Shown here: positions 56,869 through 64,000 of the stretch, one piece after another
How positions within the stretch are numbered: position 1 is the first letter of the stretch
Layout of the letters: each line of letters starts with the position of its first letter
From: Sellimonas caecigallum
Lineage (GTDB): Bacteria > Bacillota > Clostridia > Lachnospirales > Lachnospiraceae
Length of the DNA: 64,000 nucleotides
Reading direction: 5' to 3'
Assembly (NCBI RefSeq): GCF_019754295.1
Contig: NZ_VIRV01000002.1
Location: 124,001 to 188,000, forward strand
Position numbers and translations under genes: made by a program
Notes under the pieces: model-generated
Told to the model about the DNA's origin: nothing
The model's input: the letters and a program-made list of their open reading frames with translations, nothing else
Databases searched by the model: none

Positions 56869-59226
56869 TTATTTGAAATCATCTTCTTTCAGAATGATCC
56901 GATCTGATTCATCCGTACTCTTTCTGAACACTCTCTTCATCAGGTGTTTCACATTTGCCTTCTGAGAATGTGCAATGGCTTCATCCATGATTTCCTTAAC
57001 TTCCGCAACTGTAACGAAATGATCCTCCTTCTGCATCACGTCAATCCTGCTGTACAATGCCAGAATTCCCATCTCGTCGATAGTATAACCGTTTTCTTTG
57101 GCGTAGGTCTGTCCAAATGTAACAAGTTCATCGTTGATGAAAATAGGAAGTTCTACACGGGATGTAAATTTCCGTTTAAAGTCCGGATTTGCAGAAAGCA
57201 TTTTTTCAAGAGGACGTCTCTCTTCTTCCAGTATAAAAAGCATTTCTCCAGTCTGTTCTTCCATAAGACTGCTCAGATGGGACAGCGTCTTCTTATTCAT
57301 CTTACATGCTTTCTCAATGATCAGAGCTCCGCCCTGAAGTTTCTGGATGATGGCTTCCAGATTTTTCTGGTTCAGCGCATCTCCTGTAATGATCGCAACC
57401 TTTCCCTGTTTCATTTTTCTCTGCTTTTGTATCGCTTTGACAAGATCCACTGCAAGCACCGTTTTTCCGGATCCTTTATGTCCTATCACAAGGATATTGC
57501 CGGTACGTGATGTCCCATATCTCTTTTTACATGTCTTATCCTGTTCCAGTACATGCACGATCTGCTCACTCATTCCCCTGATCGGTACAAAGTAGGAAAA
57601 CAATTTTTTCTGTTCTTCTGTAAGCCCTGCTTTGAGCCCGATCTCACTTGTGGCGCTCAGATCATATCTTCCCTGCACGACAAATCCGGTATCGAAAGAC
57701 ACACCGCCCGGAGATGAAGATGTAGCATCTTCCTCATCTGGCTCTTCAATTTCAAGCACTTCCTCTGTCTCCGGCACTTTCGCGAAGATATCTTCCTCTT
57801 CATTCTGCTCTTCGTCGTACTCCTCTTCTGGATATTCTTCTTCGTCGTATTCCTCTTCCGAATACTCTTCTTCGTCGTACTCCTCTTCTGGATATTCTTC
57901 TTCGTCGTACTCTTCTTCCGGATATTCTTCTTCGTCGTATTCCTCTTCCGGATACTCTTCTTCGTCGTACTCCTCTTCCGGATACTCTTCTTCGTCGTAC
58001 TCCTCTTCCGGATATTCTTCGTCGTCGTATTCCTCTTCCGGATACTCTTCTTCGTCGTACTCTTCTTCTGAATACTCTTCTTCGGACTCTTCCTCTTCCT
58101 CCGCAGTTTCCCCTGATTCTTCAGCCGTTTCCTCTACCTTCGCTTGTTCTTCAGCCATTTCATCTTCGTCTGACTCTTCTTTCAACACTTCAGACAACTG
58201 AGAAACTTCATCCTCCGGTTCTGCTGTGACACCGTTTTTCTCGTCTTCGCTTTCCATTTCTGCGAGCAGTTTCTGAATGTCATCTGAAAGAATCTTTTCT
58301 GTATTACCAGAAACTTTCTGCTTCTCTTCTGCAGCTTTCTGCTCTGCCTCTCTTCTTTTCTCTTCAATTATCTCTGCATTTCTGCGCTGTTTTTCTTCCC
58401 ATTGCTGAAGAATCTCTTCAATTTTCAGCCGACCTGTCTCGTACACGTCCTCTTCTCCTTTTCCCGCCAATTTCTTCACTTCATCTATTGGCTTTTTGCT
58501 GGCAACTGCCATACCAAGCCAAAAAGCATCTTCCAGCGTTTCTGTCGTATCTGCTGCTTTCAAAATGGTTTCCGTCCAGTCTTCCTTCTGCTCCTGCACG
58601 CTTTCTTCCCGCTTTTCTTCTGCCCTGTCATATTTCCCCTGCTGCTGCGGTGTGAGCGGCTTGTGTTTCATCTTCAGCTCCATCGCTTTCTGAACGTAAA
58701 CGCCTTCGCTGAACCACAATATCAGGTCATCGCACTCTTCCATACATTCTTCCGCCATACCTGCGCGGTCATACAGCTCAGCCAGCTCATACGCCCATTT
58801 TTCAATATACTCAGCTTTCTTAAATTCTTCAAGGGTCTTGATCTGCTCCTCTATCGGAGCCCCCTGTTCTTTCTGAATTTTATATTTTAGTATGTACTGA
58901 TTCGGATCCTTCGGTGCAATCCGCACAAACTCTTCATAACAGTCCATCGCTTCATCTGTCTCCCCAAGACGAAGCGCGAGAGTCCCGAGCCGATATACGA
59001 TTTTTCTGCTCCCCGGACTTCTGTCGTAGGCAATAAACAGAATCTCTCTGCTCTTTTCAAAGTCTGCGTTACACTCATAAATCTCACTTACCGTACACAG
59101 AGTGGGAGCATTCTTCACTCTTCTCCAATCAATCGTGTCTGCGATCTCTTTCGCTTCCCTATAAGACTTTGCTTCGACGTATTTCATCATCTGTTCCGTC
59201 TTTTCACGGTATTCGTATTTATCCAA
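56869..59226 (-). CDS. TPR, acidic-repeat and P-loop ATPase protein of unknown function
   Basis: 785 residues. The first 190 are TPR-like helical repeats (YRLGTLALRLGETDEAMDCY). A charged coiled segment follows. Residues about 382-472 are nine tandem copies of EEYPEEEYDE. From about 525 comes an ATPase-like domain with P-loop GHKGSGKT near 580 and an Asp/Glu-rich Walker B region (MLFILEEERR), resembling AAA proteins of the CbxX/SpoVK type. There is no signal peptide or membrane helix. I favour TTG 59226 (AGAGGTGA at good distance) over GTG 59232. It is a single-gene unit; function unknown. The acidic spacer likely is disordered and binds basic or metal partners. Confidence 0.8.
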   Translation of the reverse strand: MDKYEYREKTEQMMKYVEAKSYREAKEIADTIDWRRVKNAPTLCTVSEIYECNADFEKSREILFIAYDRSPGSRKIVYRLGTLALRLGETDEAMDCYEEFVRIAPKDPNQYILKYKIQKEQGAPIEEQIKTLEEFKKAEYIEKWAYELAELYDRAGMAEECMEECDDLILWFSEGVYVQKAMELKMKHKPLTPQQQGKYDRAEEKREESVQEQKEDWTETILKAADTTETLEDAFWLGMAVASKKPIDEVKKLAGKGEEDVYETGRLKIEEILQQWEEKQRRNAEIIEEKRREAEQKAAEEKQKVSGNTEKILSDDIQKLLAEMESEDEKNGVTAEPEDEVSQLSEVLKEESDEDEMAEEQAKVEETAEESGETAEEEEESEEEYSEEEYDEEEYPEEEYDDEEYPEEEYDEEEYPEEEYDEEEYPEEEYDEEEYPEEEYDEEEYPEEEYDEEEYSEEEYDEEEYPEEEYDEEQNEEEDIFAKVPETEEVLEIEEPDEEDATSSSPGGVSFDTGFVVQGRYDLSATSEIGLKAGLTEEQKKLFSYFVPIRGMSEQIVHVLEQDKTCKKRYGTSRTGNILVIGHKGSGKTVLAVDLVKAIQKQRKMKQGKVAIITGDALNQKNLEAIIQKLQGGALIIEKACKMNKKTLSHLSSLMEEQTGEMLFILEEERRPLEKMLSANPDFKRKFTSRVELPIFINDELVTFGQTYAKENGYTIDEMGILALYSRIDVMQKEDHFVTVAEVKEIMDEAIAHSQKANVKHLMKRVFRKSTDESDRIILKEDDFK
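57811..58080. repeat. Tandem 30-bp repeat (nine units) in the coding region
   Basis: Period of exactly 30 bp, reading EEYPEEEYDE on the minus strand, with a few silent and Ser/Pro or Asp/Glu changes between units. In-frame copies could change in number by slippage. Confidence 0.92.
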
Positions 59227-59398
59227 CGTCACTCACCTCTATTAATTATTTACATTTCCTTCTGGCCAAAAAGGCATACTTTTTATTTTCTTAGTGTACC
59301 ATACCAGACTTTCAATGTCAAAATAATGGCCTCGTTTTTTTTCTCAAATATTACAAATTTATTAAATTTTTATATTTACAGCGTCGTTTTGAAAACAG

Positions 59399-59440
59399 AA
59401 AAAATCTGCATGCCAGCTCCCGTCAAGCAGCACACAGATT
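59399..59440 (-). terminator. Terminator of the ABC transporter operon
   Basis: AATCTGTGTGC with GCATGCAGATT (11 bp, two G-U) followed by T6 on the minus strand. Confidence 0.8.
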
Positions 59441-59468
59441 CTTTCTCCTTTTATCGTTTTTTGATTGT

Positions 59469-60620
59469 CTATTCTCCTTTTTGTTTGATCGGAAGAACTG
59501 GATTTTCCGGTTCTACCGGATCACCTACTGTAAGACCTTCCATCTCTGCATCCGGACACACCTCTGTCCATGCCATATCCATAATTTCTTCTACTGTCAG
59601 ATCTTTTTTCTCAATAATTCCAAGACGCAGATAATCTTCTGCAATTTCATGGAGCGCCTGTTCAGTGAAGGCATCAGACAACCCGAAATGAAGAGAATCC
59701 CAGAATTCCTGCTGTACTTCTTTTTCGCCTGTCATTTTATCTGTATCATACATGAGCTGTACCGCCTCTTCTGACTGAAGTCGCGCATATTCTCCAGCGC
59801 GTTTGATCGCTTTTACTATATATTTGGCATGAACCGGGTTCTTTTTGAGGAATTCAGTGTTCATGGCTGTCACGCAACATGCTTCATCCTGAAACTCTGG
59901 GCTATATGTGATGGAACAGATGCTTCTCATCTTATCTTTGTAATTTGCCATCACAAAATAATCTGAGAAGATAGATGCATCCACTTCACCATTTTCCATC
60001 GCTGCCACTGTCGCAGCATTGTCCTCGATATTCGGAAATTCCACCTCTGTAGTCGGATCAATACCGTACTCATCCAGCAGCCGATAACTGATGTTCTGAT
60101 CAGAATTTCCCGGACCATCGTGAATAGCGATCCTTTTTCCTTTCAGATCTTGTACTGTCTTAATGTCACTGTCTGCCGGGACATAAATAGATTTACATCC
60201 AATATGTGCTCCGCAGACGAATGTCATTTTTACCCCGTTCGTTACAGGAACGAGCATTGTTGCAATATGATCAGTTCCCCACATACACTTTCCTGTTCCT
60301 ACTGTCTCCACAACAGATCCACCTTGAACATAAGTCGCATTGATTCCGTACTCTTCATAATATCCAAGCTGTTCTGCCAGATATTTTGCAGATACACATG
60401 CTCCCCCATTAAACAGATATTGAAGCTCTGTGCCGAAAGCTGGTTCTTTTTTCATAGCTTCCCAATCTTCCTCCGGCACTGCTTCCGGACGCTCCACATT
60501 TTTGCTCTCTGTTGTTTTCCCGGATGCAGCCTTGTCTTTGCTGTCATTCTGTCCACATGCAGCCATGGAAAATGCTAACACAGCAACCATCGCAACTGCC
60601 GCAACTTTTTTCAGTTTCAT
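59469..60620 (-). CDS. NMT1/SsuA-type substrate-binding lipoprotein
   Basis: 383 residues. Signal peptide with lipobox FSMAAC (Cys22). The body is of the NMT1/THI5-SsuA group: GGACVSAKYLAEQLGYYEEYGI, then DLKGKRIAIHDGPGNSDQ and NGEVDASIFSDYFV. These bind sulfonates, nitrate, taurine, bicarbonate or pyrimidine precursors. AAAGGAG precedes the ATG. Last gene of a permease-ATPase-SBP operon, 83 bp after the ATPase. Ligand not predictable. Confidence 0.9.
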   Translation of the reverse strand: MKLKKVAAVAMVAVLAFSMAACGQNDSKDKAASGKTTESKNVERPEAVPEEDWEAMKKEPAFGTELQYLFNGGACVSAKYLAEQLGYYEEYGINATYVQGGSVVETVGTGKCMWGTDHIATMLVPVTNGVKMTFVCGAHIGCKSIYVPADSDIKTVQDLKGKRIAIHDGPGNSDQNISYRLLDEYGIDPTTEVEFPNIEDNAATVAAMENGEVDASIFSDYFVMANYKDKMRSICSITYSPEFQDEACCVTAMNTEFLKKNPVHAKYIVKAIKRAGEYARLQSEEAVQLMYDTDKMTGEKEVQQEFWDSLHFGLSDAFTEQALHEIAEDYLRLGIIEKKDLTVEEIMDMAWTEVCPDAEMEGLTVGDPVEPENPVLPIKQKGE

Positions 60621-60703
60621 TTTCTTTTCTCCTTTATTTTCCTAAAATATTTATTCCAAAACCGGAATATATTTCATTCCTGGTTTCCAGAAACGTCATG
60701 AAA

Positions 60704-61483
60704 TCAGTCTGCCCTGTTCCCTCCAAAGTGCAGCCTGTTCAATATTTCATTTCGATATCGAACAAATGTCTCCGATGACCGATCTCTCGGATACTTTTCC
60801 GATATTTTGATATTCGCTACAACACGCCCCGGATTGGCATCCATGACAATCACACGGGTTCCCATATAGATAGCTTCGTCCACATCGTGTGTGACCATGA
60901 TGGCAAGCTGCCCCTTTTCCTGCCAGATTTTCAGAATCTCATCCTGCATATTCATACGTGTAAAGGCATCTAGTGCTCCCAAAGGCTCATCCAGCAGGAG
61001 GATATCTGGTTCATTAATCAAAGAGCGGACAAGAGCCACTCTCTGCGCCATTCCCCCTGATAACTGTCCCGGATAATCATCCCGGAAATTCTCAAGTCCG
61101 ATAACTTTGAGCATTGTCTCTACTTTCTCCTCATTTCCCCTCAGTTTCCCCTGCATTTTCAGGCTAAAAGCAATGTTATCCTTTACTGTAAGCCACGGAA
61201 AAAGCGTTGGCTTTTGAAAAACCATCCCTCTTTCCGGAGATGGTTCCACGATTTCCTTGCCATCCACAGTAACCTTTCCGGTAGTCGGTGCGATCAGTCC
61301 CGCTACAAGGCGCAAAATTGTAGATTTTCCGCAGCCAGATGGCCCTACAAGACTGATAAACTCTCCGCTTTCCATTGTAAGATCGATTTCATTAAGCGCA
61401 TGCGTAACTTCATCATTTTCTATTTTTGCAAAACTTTTGGACACATGATCCAGTTTTAATGTAACTTTCTTTTTTTTTGCCAT
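60704..61483 (-). CDS. ABC transporter ATP-binding protein (SsuB/TauB type)
   Basis: 259 residues. Walker A GPSGCGKST, Q-loop FQKPTLFPW, signature QLSGGMAQRVALVRSL, Walker B LLLDEPLGALD, H-loop VTHDVDEAIYMG. The ATG at 61483 overlaps the permease stop (TAATG). Energises the importer in the membrane. Confidence 0.94.
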   Translation of the reverse strand: MAKKKKVTLKLDHVSKSFAKIENDEVTHALNEIDLTMESGEFISLVGPSGCGKSTILRLVAGLIAPTTGKVTVDGKEIVEPSPERGMVFQKPTLFPWLTVKDNIAFSLKMQGKLRGNEEKVETMLKVIGLENFRDDYPGQLSGGMAQRVALVRSLINEPDILLLDEPLGALDAFTRMNMQDEILKIWQEKGQLAIMVTHDVDEAIYMGTRVIVMDANPGRVVANIKISEKYPRDRSSETFVRYRNEILNRLHFGGNRAD

Positions 61484-62556
61484 TATTTTACAACTCCATT
61501 CTGCCAACGTAATACACGGCGTTTGATTAAATCAAGAATCTTTGTCACAACTGTGAAAATGATACAGATCACAAACAGAGCCGCAAACATCTTATCATAG
61601 CTTGACCACGATTTTGCCCATGTCATATACCATCCGAGCCCAGCCTTTACTCCCATCATTTCCGCGATCATGATCGCAGTACAAGCTGAACTCATGGCCT
61701 GTGTACATCCCTGCAGGATGGAAGGCATCGCATGCGGGATTGCAACGCGAAACACGAGCTGCCTCTCCTTTGCCCCCAGCGTCCTAGCCGCTTCAAAAAA
61801 ATCTTTATCCACATTAGAAATTCCAGTCATAGAAGCTACCGTTACTGCAAACCAGGAGCCCAAAGCGATAATAAACACTGCACCGCCAAAAAGAGATGTC
61901 GCGATAACCATAATAATCGGAATCCATGTTGACGTTGGGATCGGACCGAGAAATTTGATGATCGGATCTATCCAATAACGCACTTTCCTGGAATATCCGC
62001 ATGTTATCCCGGTAATAAGACCAAGAAAAACCCCTATAAAATATCCCAGGAATAAAAGTCGCAATGTGTGAAGTGTGGATTCTATCAGATATGCACGGTC
62101 GATCCAGGCAATATTAAGAATTGCGTTCATACACGGAACAAAAGGTTGAGTAAATATCCCTGTCTTTAATGTCAAATAATCGTACCCTGCCAACAGCAGA
62201 AACAATGCTGAAAACAGCGGCGCTCTGTAACGGAACTTTTCTAGAACAAGTTTACTTCCTCTGAGCTTATTTATCAGTGCAATAAGCCCATAGCAAATGT
62301 ACGCACAGAGAAATACTATCAATGCTCCCAAGTAAGTATTGGGATTGTCATTGCTGCTTCCATTTGGGACTATTAGATACTCAAGAATCGCAATTATACC
62401 GCAGACTACTGGAAATACCATGATGATCCCATCCAGCACTTTTTGTCCGACTGTCTTTTCTTTTGTTTCTAGATCCCGAAGCTGCTGTCGTGTCAACTGC
62501 GCAAGGTTTGTGGTGCCCGCACTTTTCTTTTTGTTTGAATCTTTGTTAATTCCCAT
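61483..62556 (-). CDS. ABC transporter permease (SsuC/TauC type)
   Basis: 357 residues. An unusual N-terminal part of about 150 residues carries three or four extra helices before the standard BPD_transp_1 domain (SSWTMG-like coupling region EAARTLGAKERQLVFRVAIPHA). ATG 62556 has AAGGAG eight bases before; an in-frame GTG one codon earlier is too close. Promoter TTGATG-17-CATAAT at 62649-62621. Confidence 0.92.
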   Translation of the reverse strand: MGINKDSNKKKSAGTTNLAQLTRQQLRDLETKEKTVGQKVLDGIIMVFPVVCGIIAILEYLIVPNGSSNDNPNTYLGALIVFLCAYICYGLIALINKLRGSKLVLEKFRYRAPLFSALFLLLAGYDYLTLKTGIFTQPFVPCMNAILNIAWIDRAYLIESTLHTLRLLFLGYFIGVFLGLITGITCGYSRKVRYWIDPIIKFLGPIPTSTWIPIIMVIATSLFGGAVFIIALGSWFAVTVASMTGISNVDKDFFEAARTLGAKERQLVFRVAIPHAMPSILQGCTQAMSSACTAIMIAEMMGVKAGLGWYMTWAKSWSSYDKMFAALFVICIIFTVVTKILDLIKRRVLRWQNGVVK

Positions 62557-62620
62557 CACATGTACTCCTTATTTCACACATTCCATCTTAATTACAGGAA
62601 AACTGGTCATTTGCAAAAGT

Positions 62621-62649
62621 ATTATGCCATAGGAATTTCCGTGCATCAA
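62621..62649 (-). promoter_or_regulatory. Promoter of the ABC transporter operon
   Basis: TTGATG, 17 bp, CATAAT with an extended TGn before the -10 box. Confidence 0.55.
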
Positions 62650-62691
62650 ATTGATAATTTTTGTAATTCGGAAAATTTATAAAATTTGTCA

Positions 62692-62736
62692 ATAAAAAAA
62701 CAGCCATTACAATTTTTATAAATTATAATGGCTGTT
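62692..62736 (-). terminator. Terminator at the end of the pseudogene
   Basis: AACAGCCATTA pairs with TAATGGCTGTT (11 bp), then T7 on the minus strand. It begins three bases past the remnant stop codon at 62739. Confidence 0.85.
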
Positions 62737-62738
62737 AC

Positions 62739-63330
62739 CTATTCAATTTTAATATCATATTTTTTCCCTTTACCGGAGGAATCTTTCTTTTCGATTTCCG
62801 GTTCCCAAAAGCCTTTTTCTTTTTATATACGAACTATAACTCAAAGTCTCCGATTCATTTTCCGATAATGTAATCTTTGATATCAAAATTCTTATATTCC
62901 CTTTTATATATAGATAATCTAATTAACTTCCGGATATTCTGCCGATATATTATTTACTAAAAGAAATATTCTTTTTCGTTTCTATGGGTTCTGCCTTTCG
63001 CTTCCTCCCCTAAATGATATCCGCGTACTCAATCTTTCTTGTTTTTTCAATTAAATATATTATAATCGGCCAATATAGATTTTGATCTTAGGCGATGTTT
63101 CTTTACACATCTTCTAAATTCTTTGAACTACTGACTGCTGTGGTATCTTCCTCAATATGCTTTACAGATTTTGTAAAATCTAATTTCCAGTTTAAACTAC
63201 ATCTCCGATATTTTCTTTCTATAAACTCAACTATTTACTGGATTCCGATTTATTGATAAAGGCTTTCATCATGGGAACCTTCATCTGTAATACCACTTAC
63301 ATATTGAGTTTTAAGTTCTGCTGTGTCCAA
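62739..63330 (-). pseudogene. Frameshifted remnant of a protein of about 190 residues
   Basis: On the minus strand a possible TTG start at 63330 follows GAGGAGGG. Protein-like segments then alternate between frames: DTAELKTQYVSGITDEGSHD; RRCSLNWKLDFTKSVKHIEE; RRCVKKHRLRSKSILADYN; RKIEYADII; AEPIETKKNISFS; NNISAEYPEVN; RLSIYKREYKNFDIKDYIIG; NESETLSYSSYIK; EKGFWEPEIEKKDSSGKG, ending IKIE-stop at 62741-62739. Removing one base in each of several short A or T runs (for example at 62820-62824 and 62858-62861) joins the last pieces. I do not recognise the family. Promoter and terminator are intact, so decay may be recent. Confidence 0.6.
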
Positions 63331-63441
63331 TGGTTCAAGCCCTCCTCATCCTGATATTTCCAATTTGCTTATAAGAGAAACAACTTATAAGTTTTTGAAA
63401 GAACTCTTTCTCGTCAAGTTCTTTTCTTTTTGGATAGCTAT

Positions 63442-63470
63442 ACTATAGCATTCTCTCTTCTATTTGTCAA
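63442..63470 (-). promoter_or_regulatory. Strong promoter upstream of the pseudogene
   Basis: TTGACA (63470-63465), exactly 17 bp, TATAGT (63447-63442). Behind it is 120 bp of very AT-rich DNA that could act as an UP element. The roughly 100-nt leader contains an AAAGAACT/AGTTCTTT hairpin. Confidence 0.7.
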
Positions 63471-63666
63471 TACTATTCTTCGATATTTTTTATTTTTATT
63501 TAAATTTTTATTTTTAATTGTTTTATTTTTCTGAATTATTCTTTTTAATTATTCAATTTTCTATTTTTAATTTCTATCTTCATTTACAGGCACATCCGTG
63601 CTAAACTTAATAAGTATCATTTATATATTGACATACTGTATAGTTGTGAAAGGAGATTTACACATT

Positions 63667-64000
63667 ATGGGCGGATTTTTTGGCGTTGCTTCTAAAAATG
63701 AATGTATCATCGATTTATTTTATGGAGTAGACTACCACTCACATCTTGGTACTAGAAGAGGCGGAATGGCGACACATGGGGAGAACGGTTTCAGCCGATC
63801 CATCCACAATATCGAAAATTCCCCGTTCCGTACCAAATTTGACAAGGATCTGGAAGAATTAAAAGGAAATCTGGGAATCGGCTGTATATCCGATTATGAA
63901 CCGCAGCCACTTCTGATCCAGTCTCATCTTGGAAGTTTTGCCATCACGACAGTCGGAAAAATCAATAATCAGGATGCACTGCTTAAAACGATCTACAAGG
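63667..64000 (+). CDS. PurF-like amidophosphoribosyltransferase homologue lacking the glutaminase site (partial)
   Basis: 111 codons, cut by the window edge. The N-terminal nucleophile-hydrolase fold of PurF is recognisable (GGFFGVASK ... DYHSHLGTRRGGMAT), but residue 2 is Gly where the catalytic Cys must be, the HxRYST loop reads GIGCISDYEPQP and the HNG motif reads TVGKINN. The glutaminase reaction should thus be impossible. AAAGGAG precedes the ATG. Whether the phosphoribosyl domain follows lies outside the window. Such proteins occur beside normal PurF in clostridia; their role is unclear. Confidence 0.8.
   Translation, partial: MGGFFGVASKNECIIDLFYGVDYHSHLGTRRGGMATHGENGFSRSIHNIENSPFRTKFDKDLEELKGNLGIGCISDYEPQPLLIQSHLGSFAITTVGKINNQDALLKTIYK

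Noticed and set aside
57811-58080. CRISPR-like periodicity of 30 bp
   Set aside because: Units are contiguous without spacers and stay in the coding frame, so it is a coding tandem repeat.
57632-58201. Ser/Tyr-rich repeat protein on the plus strand
   Set aside because: It is the mirror of the EEYPEEEYDE repeat; the minus-strand frame is longer, has folded domains either side and a ribosome site.
63601-63666. TTGACA near 63629 as promoter of the PurF-like gene
   Set aside because: The matching -10 would fall inside the ribosome-binding site, so the real promoter must be elsewhere upstream.

Overview
The window reads as one continuous, mostly co-oriented (minus-strand) chromosomal stretch of an anaerobic gut Firmicute, most likely a Lachnospiraceae member (Ruminococcus torques / Mediterraneibacter / Dorea type). 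The reasons are: strong AGGAGG ribosome-binding sites with frequent TTG/GTG starts, a V-type (Ntp) ATPase operon, a pyruvate formate-lyase system, a large Firmicute-type SRP RNA, an S-box in front of metK, a GH112 lacto-N-biose/galacto-N-biose phosphorylase, and an anaerobic (radical SAM) sulfatase-maturing enzyme. No prophage, CRISPR array or intact insertion sequence is visible.

Region 1 (1-7.5 kb) is a host-glycan locus: the start of a sugar-binding lipoprotein, an AraC regulator, a TauE/SafE anion exporter, a sulfatase without signal peptide, its radical-SAM activator and a cytoplasmic GH112 phosphorylase. Three intergenic regions carry the same operator-like direct repeat (7-mer T(A/C)TTG(C/T)(T/C), second copy exactly 21 bp on), placed upstream of the binding-protein, exporter and phosphorylase genes. 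I infer an AraC-controlled regulon for uptake and cytoplasmic desulfation/phosphorolysis of sulfated mucin or milk disaccharides.

Region 2 (7.5-17 kb): a flavodiiron-rubredoxin-oxidoreductase fusion behind a Fur-family box; a complete jetA-jetB-jetC (Wadjet/MksBEF-like SMC) operon with no jetD nuclease gene; and, divergently transcribed from it, a zinc-ribbon protein translationally coupled to a small protein kinase.

Region 3 (17-34 kb) is housekeeping: SpoU-type methyltransferase, GH3 hexosaminidase, a two-component system, metK with SAM-I riboswitch, murA, aroK, and a nine-gene V-ATPase operon (G/H-I-K-E-C-F-A-B-D) whose K subunit carries the Na+-ligand pattern.

Region 4 (34-49 kb): trmL, an aminotransferase/Lrp/AIR-synthase-like cluster, VanW protein, a 33-residue membrane microprotein, B12-type radical SAM protein, SRP RNA, tadA, dGTPase, VanY peptidase, Sfp-type transferase, GNAT, and an orphan HTH regulator.

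Region 5 (49-64 kb): a pyruvate formate-lyase split naturally into a 694-aa body and a separate 80-aa glycyl-radical protein, with its activase; tRNA-Lys; trmB, ZIP transporter, mnmM, glgB; a TPR/acidic-repeat/P-loop protein; an SsuABC-like transporter; a frameshifted pseudogene still flanked by a consensus promoter and a terminator; and the start of a PurF-like protein that lacks the glutaminase active site.
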